DNA from: Oscillospiraceae bacterium | GTDB taxonomy: Bacteria > Bacillota > Clostridia > Oscillospirales > Ruminococcaceae | Direction of reading: 5' to 3' | DNA length: 25,120 bases | Assembly (NCBI GenBank): GCA_022511485.1 | Contig: JAFLUJ010000010.1 | Span: 1-25,120 of the forward strand | Shown here: in pieces, positions 7,106 through 15,442 of the stretch | Position numbering within the stretch: the stretch's first letter is position 1 | Layout: each line of letters opens with the position of its first letter | Position numbers and translations under genes: made by a program | Notes under the pieces: generated by a model | The model's database searches: none | Told to the model about the DNA's origin: nothing | What the model saw: the letters and a program-made list of their open reading frames with translations, nothing else

Positions 7106-8245
7106 TCTGTTTATATAAACTCTTGGTACTCTCCCGCTTATTCCGCAGACTATCTCGTAGCCGATAGTCCCGGCGAGTTCGGCAATATCGTCAGCGGTTA
7201 TCTCCTCGCTAACCTCCCGTCCGATAAGTGTTACCTCGTCTCCCACGGACACTCCCTCAATATCGGTGATGTCCACCATCATCTGATCCATGCAGACCCG
7301 TCCTACTCCCTTTGCACGCTTTCCGTGTATCAGCACTTCATTTTTCCCAGAAAGGATACGGGGGTATCCGTCCGCATAACCGCAGGGGATGGTTGCGATA
7401 ACTCTGTCAGAATCGGCGGTGTAGGTTCGTCCGTAGCTGACGGTGTCCCCCTTATGTATGGTCTTGACCATGGACACCATTGACTTTACGGACATAACCG
7501 GTTCAAGCTTCACCGGCATTTCAAGGGCGAAGTCCGGTTTCAGACCGTAAAGGACGATACCGAAACGGGCGAGAGTGCTCCTGCTGTCGTAGTGGAAGAT
7601 CGCTCCCGCGCTGTTGAGACAGTGCTTGTGGAGAAGCGGTATCCCCATTTTTTCGATGGCGTCCGCTGCGGAAAAAAATTTTCCCATCTGCTCTTTTGTA
7701 AACGAAACATTTTCGGGAGCGGTGCTGTCTGCCACAGCAAGGTGTGTAAACACTCCCTCCACCTTTATATTTGGCAGGGAGGCTATTTCTTTTATTTCGG
7801 AAGCACATTCTGACCGGTCATCTGCACGTATGCCCACACGGTTCATTCCGGTGTCAAGCTTTATGTGTGTCCTTACAGGCTTGGTGGCATGACGGGAGAT
7901 CTCACGGGCATTTTCGACCGAGACAACAGCGCAGATAATGTTGCTTCCGGACAGTATGTCAGTTGCTTCGGGAACGCTCTGGCTGAGGATAAGTATTTCT
8001 CCTTTGCAGCCGTTTTCCCGCAGCCTAAGAGCCTCCGGAATGTTGGATACGCAGAAAAAGTCCACTCCCATGTCCTGATAAAGATGCATAAGCTCTGTGT
8101 CCCCGTGACCGTAGCCATTGGCTTTTATCACACAGGCAGGCTTGGTGCGGCTCAGGTCGAGAAATTTTTTCAGTGCGGAGAGATTCTTCTCCGCTGCGGA
8201 AAGATCTATTTCAGCGCGGACGCGCTTTAAAAAGAGCTGATCCAT
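7103..8245 (-). CDS. alr: Alanine racemase
   Basis: This PLP enzyme interconverts L- and D-alanine, supplying D-Ala for peptidoglycan. The 380 residues are a normal length. The PLP lysine is K41 in VIKANGYGHG, at the start of the N-terminal TIM barrel. The second catalytic base is Y271 in VSYGRTY, in the C-terminal beta domain. GRVCMDQMMVDIT near residue 315 is the usual conserved segment. ATG 8245 was preferred to an upstream in-frame ATG at 8290 because AGAAAGGAAA lies just before it, and the longer form would begin upstream of the predicted transcription start. It has its own promoter and is divergent from the kinase gene. Nothing in the sequence suggests an unusual role. Confidence 0.96.
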   Translation of the reverse strand: MDQLFLKRVRAEIDLSAAEKNLSALKKFLDLSRTKPACVIKANGYGHGDTELMHLYQDMGVDFFCVSNIPEALRLRENGCKGEILILSQSVPEATDILSGSNIICAVVSVENAREISRHATKPVRTHIKLDTGMNRVGIRADDRSECASEIKEIASLPNIKVEGVFTHLAVADSTAPENVSFTKEQMGKFFSAADAIEKMGIPLLHKHCLNSAGAIFHYDSRSTLARFGIVLYGLKPDFALEMPVKLEPVMSVKSMVSMVKTIHKGDTVSYGRTYTADSDRVIATIPCGYADGYPRILSGKNEVLIHGKRAKGVGRVCMDQMMVDITDIEGVSVGDEVTLIGREVSEEITADDIAELAGTIGYEIVCGISGRVPRVYINR

Positions 8246-8292
8246 AAAAGTTTCCTTTCTGAAAATCAATTTTGCAGTTGTTGTTCGCATTT

Positions 8293-8321
8293 ATTATACT
8301 GCTAAAAAATTTTTTTGGCAA
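8293..8321 (-). promoter_or_regulatory. alr promoter
   Basis: Read on the minus strand, TTGCCA (plus 8316-8321) and TATAAT (plus 8293-8298) are 17 bases apart. The spacer holds an A6-T6 tract. Confidence 0.82.
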
Positions 8322-8381
8322 TAGGATTTAACATTTTTGACCCGTTATGCGAAAAATGTACAGAAATTATTTACTTTTCCC

Positions 8382-8410
8382 TTGAAATATATTGATTTTT
8401 ATGGTATAAT
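8382..8410 (+). promoter_or_regulatory. Promoter of the hybrid histidine kinase gene
   Basis: TTGAAA (8382-8387) and TATAAT (8405-8410) are 17 bases apart, with TGG before the -10. Transcription should begin near 8417, which rules out an in-frame ATG at 8414 and supports the start at 8459. The 60 bases between this promoter and the divergent alr promoter show no recognisable site. Confidence 0.82.
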
Positions 8411-8458
8411 TATATGGAAATCTTGTCGGTTAAAATGTATACGCTTGGAGGAAAAATT

Positions 8459-11200
8459 ATGTATAGCTGCTGTATCCGTTTTTATCTGATCGGTGAAGAA
8501 AAAAAACTTTTCAGCAAAATAAAAAATATCCCGCCTCTTGAAAACTTCACTCACAAATTCTGTGACAGCGCCGCGCCGGAGGCTTCCCTCATACACGGAG
8601 CGGATGTTATTATATCCTGTATCAGGGGCGAAGAGGCTGAAAAGTCTGCTAAGACTATTATAAATAATAAGAAGGATGATGCAGAGCTTATTTTCCTAGC
8701 GGAAAAAGAGACTGTCCCTGTGTTAATGAGCATGTCTGAGGACATAAAGGATATATGGATCCTCCCTATGTCTGAGGAGGAAATATGCTTTTATTTTTCA
8801 AGATGGCAGCAGTCTAAGAAAACGAAAATGGATTTCTGGGAGACCTCCTGTTTCTTTGAAACTGCCATGAACAGCAGTCCCAACCTTATATGGTTCAAGA
8901 CCAAGGACGGCATACACGAAAGGGTCAACGACAGCTTCTGCAAGACCGTCAACAAAACCAAGAAGCAGGTGCAGGGTCAGAGGCACGCATATATATGGGA
9001 TGTTGAGGAGGACGACATCGCCTGCATCGAATCCGAAAGACAGGTCATGAGCAGCGGAACAACACTGGTCTCCGAGGAAGCAGTCCAGACAAAGGACGGA
9101 AACAGGCTTCTCACTACATATAAATCCCCTCTTTACAACTGTGACGGGGTCGTTATGGGTACGGTAGGTATCGGCGTAGATATTACAAGAGAGCGTGAAT
9201 TTGAGCAGGAGATAATGAAGAAAAGCCGCTATCTGGAAAAGGTGTTTACATCTCTGGACTGCGGCGTGCTGTGTCATTCTCTGGACGGCAGGAGGATAAT
9301 CAGAATAAATAACGCTGCGCTCCGGATACTGGGCTATGAATCCAGACAGGAGCTTGAAGCCGTCGGATTCAACATGGTGGCTGAAACCGTGCTGGAGGAA
9401 GACAAGATCAGGATCAGGGATCGCATAATGATGCTTACCCACGAGGGGGACAGCATCAACGTAGAATACCGCGTCAGGAATAAAGAAGGAAAGATCGTCC
9501 ATGTTATGGGAAACATCAAGCTGCTTAAGGAAAACGGCGAGCTTTTCTATCAGCGCTTCATGCTGGACATCACCGCTCAGAAAATGCAGGAGCAGGAAAG
9601 CGAGCGCAGACAGGCAGAGCTTGTACACGCTCTCAGCATAGAGTATCATCTGGTGTGCTACTTTAACCTTGACACCGGAATAGGACACTCCCTGCGTATA
9701 CACAACTGCAAGCAGCATATACTTGATACGATCTTTCCGATAGGTCATACACTTCTTATGGAGGACAGCCTGGGAAGGTATATCGACACCTGCGTCCATA
9801 AGGATGACCGGGAGATGATGCACCGGGTATGCTCCAGAAAGTGGCTTAAGGAGCAGCTAAAGGAAAAGAAGATGTGCGCTGTAAATTACAGAGTTATTTG
9901 CAAGGACAAACTTAAATATTATCAGATGAGGTCTGTACGCACCGGAGAGGAAACATACCAGTGGGGAATAGTTGTGGGCTTCCATAACGTTGACGATGAG
10001 ACACGTGCAGAGATGGAGCAGAAGAGCCTTCTGGAAAGCGCTCTCGTTCAGGCAAACCGGGCAAGCGAGGCAAAGAGCGTGTTCCTGTCCAATATGTCTC
10101 ATGACATACGCACTCCTATGAATGCCATTGTGGGATTTACATCACTGGCGCTCAGTCATATTGACGACATAGAAAAAACAGAAGAGTATCTGAAAAAGAT
10201 AATGGTGTCCGGAAATCATCTGCTTAGTCTTATCAATGATATTCTGGATATGAGCCGCATCGAAAGCGGTAAGATGCATATTGAAGAAGCTCCGTGCAGT
10301 ATTTCGGAGATCGTCCAGGGAATACAGAATATATTGCAGGAGGACATCAACAACAAGCAGCAGGAGTTTTTTGTCGAAACTGAAGATATTACTGACGACG
10401 GCATTTTCTGCGACAAGCTTCGTCTTAATCAGGTGCTGATAAATCTGCTGAACAATGCTGTCAAGTATACGAATAGCGGCGGAAGGATACTTTTCCGCAT
10501 CACTGAAGAGCCCGGAGCGTCAAAGGATCGTGCAATTTATGAATTTCTGGTCAAGGATACCGGTATCGGTATGAGCGAGGAGTTCTTACAGCATATTTTC
10601 GAGCCATTTGAGAGGGAAAGAAATTCCACCATAAGCGGTATACAGGGAACAGGTCTCGGTATGGCTATCACAAAAAATATAATTGATCTGATGAACGGAA
10701 CTATCGAGGTCACAAGTCAGCAGGATGTGGGTACGGAGTGCAAGGTAAGATTCGTTTTCAGGATCAACAGTGAAAAAACTGTTTCCGAGCCTGAGGATAC
10801 AAGATCGGATCATACAAGCCGGACAGGACGTATCCTTCTTGCTGAGGACAACGAGCTTAATCAGGAGATCGCAACAGCCATTCTGGAAGAAGCAGGCTTT
10901 GAGATCGAGGTTGCAGACAACGGTCAGATCGCAGTGGAGAAGCTTAAAAATTCCGAACCGGGATATTACCGCATTGTCCTTATGGACATTCAGATGCCGG
11001 TCATGAATGGTTATGAAGCGTCAAAGGCTATACGCAGTCTTGATAATAAGGAGCTTGCTTCAATACCTATCCTTGCAATGACGGCGAACGCTTTCGAGGA
11101 GGATAAGCAGGAGGCTCTCAAAAGCGGCATGAACGGTCATATAGCAAAGCCTATTGACGTGAAGGTGCTGTTTGAGAATCTTGATAAGCTGTTGTCATGA
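8459..11200 (+). CDS. PAS-domain hybrid sensor histidine kinase / response regulator
   Basis: This 913-residue signalling protein has no clear transmembrane segment, so it is probably cytoplasmic. Residues 1-115 look like a degenerate receiver-type alpha/beta domain (ADVIISC, AELIFLA, IWILPMSEEE). Two PAS/PAC units follow, about 120-245 (ending GTVGIGVDITRE) and 255-372 (ending FMLDITAQK). A third PAS-like region spans about 380-510. HisKA has phospho-acceptor H548 in SNMSHDIRTPMN. HATPase_c shows the N-box NLLNNAVKYT, DTGIGM (700-705) and GTGLGM (730-735). A C-terminal receiver has D843 in LMDIQMP. The start is ATG 8459 with GGAGG upstream. No DNA-binding partner is encoded nearby, so it is an orphan whose output is unknown. 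Confidence 0.95.
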   Translation: MYSCCIRFYLIGEEKKLFSKIKNIPPLENFTHKFCDSAAPEASLIHGADVIISCIRGEEAEKSAKTIINNKKDDAELIFLAEKETVPVLMSMSEDIKDIWILPMSEEEICFYFSRWQQSKKTKMDFWETSCFFETAMNSSPNLIWFKTKDGIHERVNDSFCKTVNKTKKQVQGQRHAYIWDVEEDDIACIESERQVMSSGTTLVSEEAVQTKDGNRLLTTYKSPLYNCDGVVMGTVGIGVDITREREFEQEIMKKSRYLEKVFTSLDCGVLCHSLDGRRIIRINNAALRILGYESRQELEAVGFNMVAETVLEEDKIRIRDRIMMLTHEGDSINVEYRVRNKEGKIVHVMGNIKLLKENGELFYQRFMLDITAQKMQEQESERRQAELVHALSIEYHLVCYFNLDTGIGHSLRIHNCKQHILDTIFPIGHTLLMEDSLGRYIDTCVHKDDREMMHRVCSRKWLKEQLKEKKMCAVNYRVICKDKLKYYQMRSVRTGEETYQWGIVVGFHNVDDETRAEMEQKSLLESALVQANRASEAKSVFLSNMSHDIRTPMNAIVGFTSLALSHIDDIEKTEEYLKKIMVSGNHLLSLINDILDMSRIESGKMHIEEAPCSISEIVQGIQNILQEDINNKQQEFFVETEDITDDGIFCDKLRLNQVLINLLNNAVKYTNSGGRILFRITEEPGASKDRAIYEFLVKDTGIGMSEEFLQHIFEPFERERNSTISGIQGTGLGMAITKNIIDLMNGTIEVTSQQDVGTECKVRFVFRINSEKTVSEPEDTRSDHTSRTGRILLAEDNELNQEIATAILEEAGFEIEVADNGQIAVEKLKNSEPGYYRIVLMDIQMPVMNGYEASKAIRSLDNKELASIPILAMTANAFEEDKQEALKSGMNGHIAKPIDVKVLFENLDKLLS

Positions 11201-11206
11201 TTATGC

Positions 11207-11222
11207 GCGGGAACTTTCCCGC
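11207..11222 (+). terminator. Weak hairpin after the kinase gene
   Basis: GCGGGA and TCCCGC form a six-base stem with an ACTT loop, seven bases after the stop codon. No T-run follows, so it may only attenuate transcription. I see no convincing separate promoter before rubrerythrin in the remaining gap, which allows some read-through. Confidence 0.4.
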
Positions 11223-11293
11223 TGTGTAAAATAAATATAGTCAGGGATGCTTCGTCAAGTGGGGGTGTCCTTAAATGAAAGGTGGTTTTTGAT

Positions 11294-11836
11294 ATGGGAA
11301 AAAACAAGTACGAGGGTACACAGACAGAAAAAAATCTTCAGGCAGCATTTGCAGGAGAGTCACAGGCAAGAAACAAGTATACATACTTTGCTTCAAAGGC
11401 TAAGAAAGAGGGCTTTGAGCAGATCTCCGCACTGTTCCTGAAAACAGCAGACAACGAAAAGGAACACGCTAAAATGTGGTTCAAGGAGCTGAATGGAATC
11501 GGCAGCACTGCTGAGAATCTTGCCGCTGCTGCTGACGGAGAAAACTTCGAGTGGACCGATATGTACGAGGGCTTTGCAAAGACAGCTGAGGAGGAAGGCT
11601 TCAAGGAACTGGCGGAGAAATTCCGTGCGGTAGGAGCTATTGAGAAGCACCATGAAGAGCGTTACCGTGCTCTGCTTCACAATGTTGAAGCTCAGGAGGT
11701 ATTCGCAAAGAGCGAGGTCAAGGTCTGGGAGTGCCGCAACTGCGGTCATATCATCGTTGGAACGAAAGCTCCCGAAGAATGTCCCGTATGTGCTCATCCC
11801 AAGAGCTATTTTGAGATCAGCGCAGAAAATTATTGA
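11294..11836 (+). CDS. rbr: Rubrerythrin
   Basis: This cytoplasmic non-haem diiron protein reduces hydrogen peroxide in anaerobes, using electrons from rubredoxin or NADH routes. The 180 residues comprise an N-terminal four-helix ferritin-like domain with diiron ligands E22, the E55/H58 pair (NEKEH) and the E117/H120 pair (IEKHH). A C-terminal rubredoxin-like domain has an iron site at C147, C150, C163 and C166 (ECRNCGH, ECPVCAH). ATG 11294 was chosen because AAAGGTGG precedes it; a GTG at 11282 overlaps that site. Its job in oxidative stress fits its place beside the ferrous iron operon, though that is on the opposite strand and separately controlled. Confidence 0.96.
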   Translation: MGKNKYEGTQTEKNLQAAFAGESQARNKYTYFASKAKKEGFEQISALFLKTADNEKEHAKMWFKELNGIGSTAENLAAAADGENFEWTDMYEGFAKTAEEEGFKELAEKFRAVGAIEKHHEERYRALLHNVEAQEVFAKSEVKVWECRNCGHIIVGTKAPEECPVCAHPKSYFEISAENY

Positions 11837-11854
11837 TAGCAGTCAAAAGAGCAA

Positions 11855-11888
11855 AGCGGAGTCGTCATATTGGCGGCTCCGCTTTTTT
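11855..11888. terminator. Terminator between rubrerythrin and the feo operon
   Basis: AGCGGAGTCG (11855-11864) pairs with CGGCTCCGCT (11874-11883) using one G-U pair, followed by TTTTT. On the minus strand a looser T-rich stretch follows the same hairpin, so it may also end the feo operon, whose last stop codon is at 11897. Confidence 0.85.
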
Positions 11889-11896
11889 AAGGTGTT

Positions 11897-12076
11897 CTAT
11901 TTTTTGGAGAGGTTATGGCATATTGAGGAGTTTGGACAGTTTCCGCACCCGCATCCGCAGGAGGATCTTCCTGCTTTTTTATTTTTATTCAGCCTTATGA
12001 TTATCATTGTTACCACTGCCGCAAGGATAAGCGCAGCGACAATTGTTCCGATATTCTGTGTGATAATTTCTATCAT
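11897..12076 (-). CDS. FeoB-associated Cys-rich membrane protein
   Basis: This 59-residue peptide has one membrane helix (about 9-28, IGTIVAALILAAVVTMIIIR). A basic stretch follows, then a cysteine-rich tail: C40, C42, C44, C47 and C53 in CGCGCGNCPNSSICH. This is the layout of the small FeoB-associated Cys-rich family, thought to act with FeoB in Fe(II) uptake in place of FeoC, perhaps as a metal-binding or regulatory subunit. ATG 12076 has GGGAGGC upstream. Its start overlaps the stop of the GNAT gene as ATGA, so the two are translationally coupled at the end of the feo operon. It is separated from feoB by the GNAT gene, which is not the usual order. Confidence 0.88.
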   Translation of the reverse strand: MIEIITQNIGTIVAALILAAVVTMIIIRLNKNKKAGRSSCGCGCGNCPNSSICHNLSKK

Positions 12077-12657
12077 AAAGATGCCTCCCATTGTAATTTG
12101 TTTTGTTCATACTCACTCTTTAACATAGAAAAGTACAGTCTGCCGATATATTCATCATTCATATAAAAGAAATCACGCAGAGTTCCCTCATATGTAAATC
12201 CGCATTTTTCTATGACGCGTTTAGAGGGAGCGTTAATTTCTTTGGTGCATATCTGAACCTTATGCAGATTGATCCTGTCGAAGCCGTATGCAATAACAGC
12301 CTTTGTCGCTTCCGTTGCAAATCCTTTGCACTGAAAAGCAGAACCTATACAATACTCGATTTCGGCAAAATGATTTTTGCTGTCTACGAGAAAATAGGCT
12401 ATCTGACCGATACATTCGCCGCTTTCTTTCTCAATAACAGCCCAGCGGTAGCAGTCTTTTTTCTCGTAAGAGCTAATGTATTTATCAAGCAGATCTTTTA
12501 CAGCTTCTTTTGTAGAATATACGGGTTCAGAATATAACGATTGTATTTTTTCATCAGCGACCCAGTATTTCAGCATTGCATCATCATCTGAATATTCAAA
12601 TCGGCGAAGGATCAGTCTTTCTGTTACTATTGTATTTGTTCCATCATGTGTGAGCAT
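12073..12657 (-). CDS. GNAT-family N-acetyltransferase (RimJ/RimL-like)
   Basis: The 194-residue cytoplasmic protein transfers an acetyl group from acetyl-CoA. The N-terminus TERLILRRFEYSDDDAM is typical of the RimJ/RimL (Acetyltransf_3) branch. The central beta strands include EIEYCIGSAF. The pyrophosphate-binding loop is QCKGFA (109-114), and the C-terminal motif is NAPSKRVIEKCGFTYEG. The substrate could be a protein N-terminus, an antibiotic or another small amine; sequence does not say. ATG 12657 has GGAGGGAT before it. It lies 39 bases after feoB and overlaps the next gene by four bases, so it belongs to the feo operon, an unusual place for an acetyltransferase. Confidence 0.92.
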   Translation of the reverse strand: MLTHDGTNTIVTERLILRRFEYSDDDAMLKYWVADEKIQSLYSEPVYSTKEAVKDLLDKYISSYEKKDCYRWAVIEKESGECIGQIAYFLVDSKNHFAEIEYCIGSAFQCKGFATEATKAVIAYGFDRINLHKVQICTKEINAPSKRVIEKCGFTYEGTLRDFFYMNDEYIGRLYFSMLKSEYEQNKLQWEASL

Positions 12658-12696
12658 TTTTATCCCTCCGTAATTTCAAATATACTGTAGACAGCC

Positions 12697-14880
12697 TTAT
12701 ACCTTTACTTTTACATTACTTGTAAGACGACCACTCTCTTTATACGGTCTCACAAGCATATAAATAATAAATGCCAGAACTGCAAGAGCGAAGATAAATC
12801 CGGGAACATTTACTGCCCCTGTGAAAAGAAGTCCGAACTGGTATACCATAAGGGACACCCCATAGGCAAATACGCACTGGTACGCAATAGCGAAAGCCGT
12901 CCACTTAGGATTGTTCATCTCACGCCGGATAGCTCCTATAGCCGCAAAGCAGGGAGCGCAGAGCAGATTGAACAGCAGGAAGGAGTATCCCGCCAGTGCG
13001 CTGAATTCAGCCGCAATACTGCCCCAGATCTCGTCGCCGTTTTCGGAGACTTCCTCTGCAAAGTGGTAAAGAGAACCGTATGTGGCAACGACGTTTTCCT
13101 TTGCAATAAGTCCTGTTACCGCCGCAACAGCAGCTTTCCAGTCTCCCCAGCCAAGAGGAGTGAATATCCAGGCGATGGAATTTCCGATGCCTGCAAGAAT
13201 GGAGTTGTCTATCTCCTCGATCATTCCGAAGCTTCCGTCGGTGATTCCGAAGCCCATTAAGAACCAGAGCACAACGGTAGAAAGGAGAATTATAGTTCCT
13301 GCCTTTTTGATAAATGACCAGCCGCGTTCCCACATTGAGCGGAGGACGTTTCCTACAGTTGGCATATGGTATGCGGGAAGCTCCATGACAAAAGGAGCGG
13401 GGTCTCCTGAAAACATCTTTGTTTTCTTAAGCATGATACCGGAAATGATGATGGCTGCCACTCCGATAAAGTATGCGGAAACTGCTACCCAGCCTGCGTT
13501 ATTGAAAAGAGCTCCTGCGATAAGTCCGATAATGGGAAGCTTCGCTCCGCAGGGGATAAATGTTGTAGTCATGATAGTCATACGTCTGTCACGTTCATTT
13601 TCGATGGTACGGGAAGCCATGATGCCGGGAACTCCGCAGCCTGTGCCTATGAGCATGGGAATAAATGATTTTCCGGACAGACCGAATTTGCGGAATATCC
13701 TGTCCATTACGAAAGCGATACGAGCCATGTATCCGCAGGCTTCAAGGAAAGCCAGGAAAATGAACAGCACCAGCATCTGGGGAACGAATCCAAGAACTGC
13801 GCCAACGCCTCCGATGATACCGTCAATGATAAGACTTTGCAGCCAGTCTGCGCAGTTTATGGAGGTCAGAATGTTTTCCGCAATAACAGGGACGCCGGGT
13901 ATCCATAAGCCGAATAAGCTCCAGCCCTCTCCGAAAACACCGTCGTTTGCCCAGTCGGTCGCCCATGTTCCCACAGTGGTCACAGAAACATAGTAGACGA
14001 TAAACATTACCAGTGCAAAGATGGGCAGGGCAAGGATACGGTTTGTGACGATCCGGTCTATTTTATCCGAGATCGTAAGACCGCTACGGTTTTTCTTTTT
14101 AGCGCAGCCCTTTATGATGGAAGCGATGTATATGTATCTCTCGTTTGTGATAATGCTTTCCGAATCGTCGTCCATTTCCGTTTCGGCGGCTTCAATATCC
14201 TTTTCGATGTGCTCCTTTTTGTCAGAGGGGATGTTCAGCATTTCCATGACCTTTTCATCCCGTTCAAATATTTTTATAGCATACCACCGCTGCTGTTCTT
14301 CGGGAATGTCGTGGAGGACAGCTTCCTCAATGTGTGCGATGGCGTGTTCAACGCAGCCGCAGAAGCTGTGCTGAGGAACTGAGGGAGCTTTCGCCTCTGC
14401 CGCTTTGATCGCCTCTGTGGAAGCCTCGTTGATCCCCGTACCCTTTAACGCAGAGATCTCTATAACGGGACATCCAAGCTCTTTGGAAAGCTGCTCTGTG
14501 TTTATCTTGTCGCCGTTTTTGCGGACTACATCCATCATGTTTATTGCAGCAACGACGGGAATTCCCAGTTCGGTAAGCTGAGTGGTAAGATACAGATTAC
14601 GTTCAAGGTTTGTACCGTCCACAATGTTGAGGATAGCGTCGGGACGTTCTCCTATGAGGTAATTTCTCGCCACCACTTCTTCCAGTGTGTAGGGGGACAG
14701 TGAATAGATTCCGGGAAGGTCGGTGATTATAACATCCTTGTGACCTTTAAGTCTGCCCTCCTTTTTTTCGACAGTAACTCCGGGCCAGTTTCCCACAAAC
14801 TGATTTGAACCGGTCAGAGCGTTAAAAAGCGTGGTCTTGCCACAGTTGGGATTTCCCGCAAGAGCGATCCTGATACTCAT
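12697..14880 (-). CDS. feoB: Ferrous iron transporter FeoB
   Basis: This is the inner-membrane Fe(II) transporter, 727 residues. The N-terminal G-domain has GNPNCGKT (9-16), NWPGVTVEK (switch I), DLPG (54-57) and NMMD (114-117). A helical spacer domain follows, to about residue 250. The membrane part starts near 280 and includes both Gate regions with their conserved cysteines, GTGCGVPGIMASRTIE and NLLCAPCFAAIGAIRREM. The start is ATG 14880 with AAAGGAAA upstream. Two FeoA genes precede it and the FeoB-associated peptide follows further down. The 86-base gap to the second feoA holds two copies of the operator-like repeat found at the operon promoter, so expression should fall when iron (or manganese) is ample. 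Confidence 0.97.
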   Translation of the reverse strand: MSIRIALAGNPNCGKTTLFNALTGSNQFVGNWPGVTVEKKEGRLKGHKDVIITDLPGIYSLSPYTLEEVVARNYLIGERPDAILNIVDGTNLERNLYLTTQLTELGIPVVAAINMMDVVRKNGDKINTEQLSKELGCPVIEISALKGTGINEASTEAIKAAEAKAPSVPQHSFCGCVEHAIAHIEEAVLHDIPEEQQRWYAIKIFERDEKVMEMLNIPSDKKEHIEKDIEAAETEMDDDSESIITNERYIYIASIIKGCAKKKNRSGLTISDKIDRIVTNRILALPIFALVMFIVYYVSVTTVGTWATDWANDGVFGEGWSLFGLWIPGVPVIAENILTSINCADWLQSLIIDGIIGGVGAVLGFVPQMLVLFIFLAFLEACGYMARIAFVMDRIFRKFGLSGKSFIPMLIGTGCGVPGIMASRTIENERDRRMTIMTTTFIPCGAKLPIIGLIAGALFNNAGWVAVSAYFIGVAAIIISGIMLKKTKMFSGDPAPFVMELPAYHMPTVGNVLRSMWERGWSFIKKAGTIILLSTVVLWFLMGFGITDGSFGMIEEIDNSILAGIGNSIAWIFTPLGWGDWKAAVAAVTGLIAKENVVATYGSLYHFAEEVSENGDEIWGSIAAEFSALAGYSFLLFNLLCAPCFAAIGAIRREMNNPKWTAFAIAYQCVFAYGVSLMVYQFGLLFTGAVNVPGFIFALAVLAFIIYMLVRPYKESGRLTSNVKVKV

Positions 14881-14902
14881 AAATTCATTTCCTTTCTTAA
14901 TA

Positions 14903-14916
14903 TTAGCGATAGCTAA
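14903..14916. promoter_or_regulatory. DtxR/MntR-like operator site 1 (feoA-feoB gap)
   Basis: TTAGC GATA GCTAA is a perfect five-base inverted repeat with a four-base spacer. It resembles the core of metal-responsive DtxR-family boxes, for which TTAG-n-CTAA is known. It lies 23 bases upstream of the feoB start codon. Confidence 0.7.
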
Positions 14917-14921
14917 CTATA

Positions 14922-14935
14922 TTAGACATGGCTAA
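14922..14935. promoter_or_regulatory. DtxR/MntR-like operator site 2 (feoA-feoB gap)
   Basis: TTAGA CATG GCTAA differs by one base from the perfect repeat at 14903 and lies five bases from it. A minus-strand TATAGT lies between the two sites, but no good -35 is visible, so an internal promoter is only possible. Confidence 0.65.
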
Positions 14936-14966
14936 TTTAATGCTAAAAAATAAAAACGTAGAAAAA

Positions 14967-15188
14967 TTACGCAGTCTGGATATTTTCCGCGTCTGCTTTT
15001 CTCAGGGAAAGCTCATAGCCACGGACTGTAACCTCAATGGGATCTCCAAGGGGAGCAACCTTCCGGATGTAGACCTCCGTACCCTTTGTTATACCCATGT
15101 CCATTATCCGGCGTTTTACTGCGCCTTCTCCGCAAAGCTTTGTTACGGTAACTGTCTGACCTATCCTTGCATCTTTAAGTGTTGACAT
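14967..15188 (-). CDS. feoA: FeoA-family ferrous iron transport protein (second copy)
   Basis: This 73-residue SH3-like FeoA domain is a cytoplasmic partner that modulates FeoB. The typical features are IGQTVTVTKLCGEGAVKRRIMDMGITKGTEVYIRKVAPLGDP (given in parts: hydrophobic strand, KRRIMDMGI helix, GTEV turn, APLGDPI), then IEVTVRGYELSLRKADAENI. ATG 15188 is chosen over an upstream in-frame ATG at 15209 because GGAGGTC precedes it. The gene begins 13 bases after the stop of the first feoA copy, so they are co-translated. Tandem FeoA genes are common in Clostridia, and one copy may be specialised. Confidence 0.94.
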   Translation of the reverse strand: MSTLKDARIGQTVTVTKLCGEGAVKRRIMDMGITKGTEVYIRKVAPLGDPIEVTVRGYELSLRKADAENIQTA

Positions 15189-15201
15189 ATAAAGACCTCC
15201 A

Positions 15202-15411
15202 TCACACAATAATTTTGTTCGCCATTTCCTTTGAAACGGCTACTCTTGATTCCTTGACGTTCACGATGACGTTTCCGCCGTTTTCACTTATGATAGTTAC
15301 CGCTCCTCCGGCAACAAAGCCAAGGCTTTCGAGAAATTTTCTCGTCTCGGGATTTCCTCCCACTTTTTTGATTATGTTTTCTTCTCCGGTGTTTGCCATA
15401 GTCAAAGGCAT
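15202..15411 (-). CDS. feoA: FeoA-family ferrous iron transport protein (first copy)
   Basis: This 69-residue FeoA domain is the first gene of the feo operon. The helix TRKFLESLGF followed by VAGGAVTIISENGGNVIVNVKESRVAVSKEMANKI (described in parts) matches the FeoA SH3-like fold. It is more divergent than the second copy, lacking the KRRIMDMGI pattern and the usual APLGDP loop. ATG 15411 has GGAGGAG at the right distance, and the FeoA core begins soon after. The leader before it is about 82 bases long and contains two inverted-repeat operators. Confidence 0.88.
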   Translation of the reverse strand: MPLTMANTGEENIIKKVGGNPETRKFLESLGFVAGGAVTIISENGGNVIVNVKESRVAVSKEMANKIIV

Positions 15412-15442
15412 AGTACGCTCCTCCGATCTGTGAGGAAACAAG

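Noticed and set aside
8414..8458. An earlier in-frame ATG for the hybrid kinase
   Set aside because: It lies at or before the predicted transcription start, with no ribosome binding site. ATG 8459 has GGAGG.
8798..9823. A 341-codon open frame on the minus strand inside the histidine kinase gene
   Set aside because: Its composition is an artefact of the opposite strand's codon usage, with no start signal and no family. The kinase PAS domains read through it intact.
11223..11290. A riboswitch or PerR box before rubrerythrin
   Set aside because: The 70-base leader has G-rich and C-rich bits that could pair weakly, but no conserved riboswitch core and no PerR palindrome can be seen.
13082..13993. 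A 303-codon open frame on the plus strand opposite feoB
   Set aside because: It is Pro/Ser/Ile-rich with no ribosome binding site, and FeoB on the other strand is complete.
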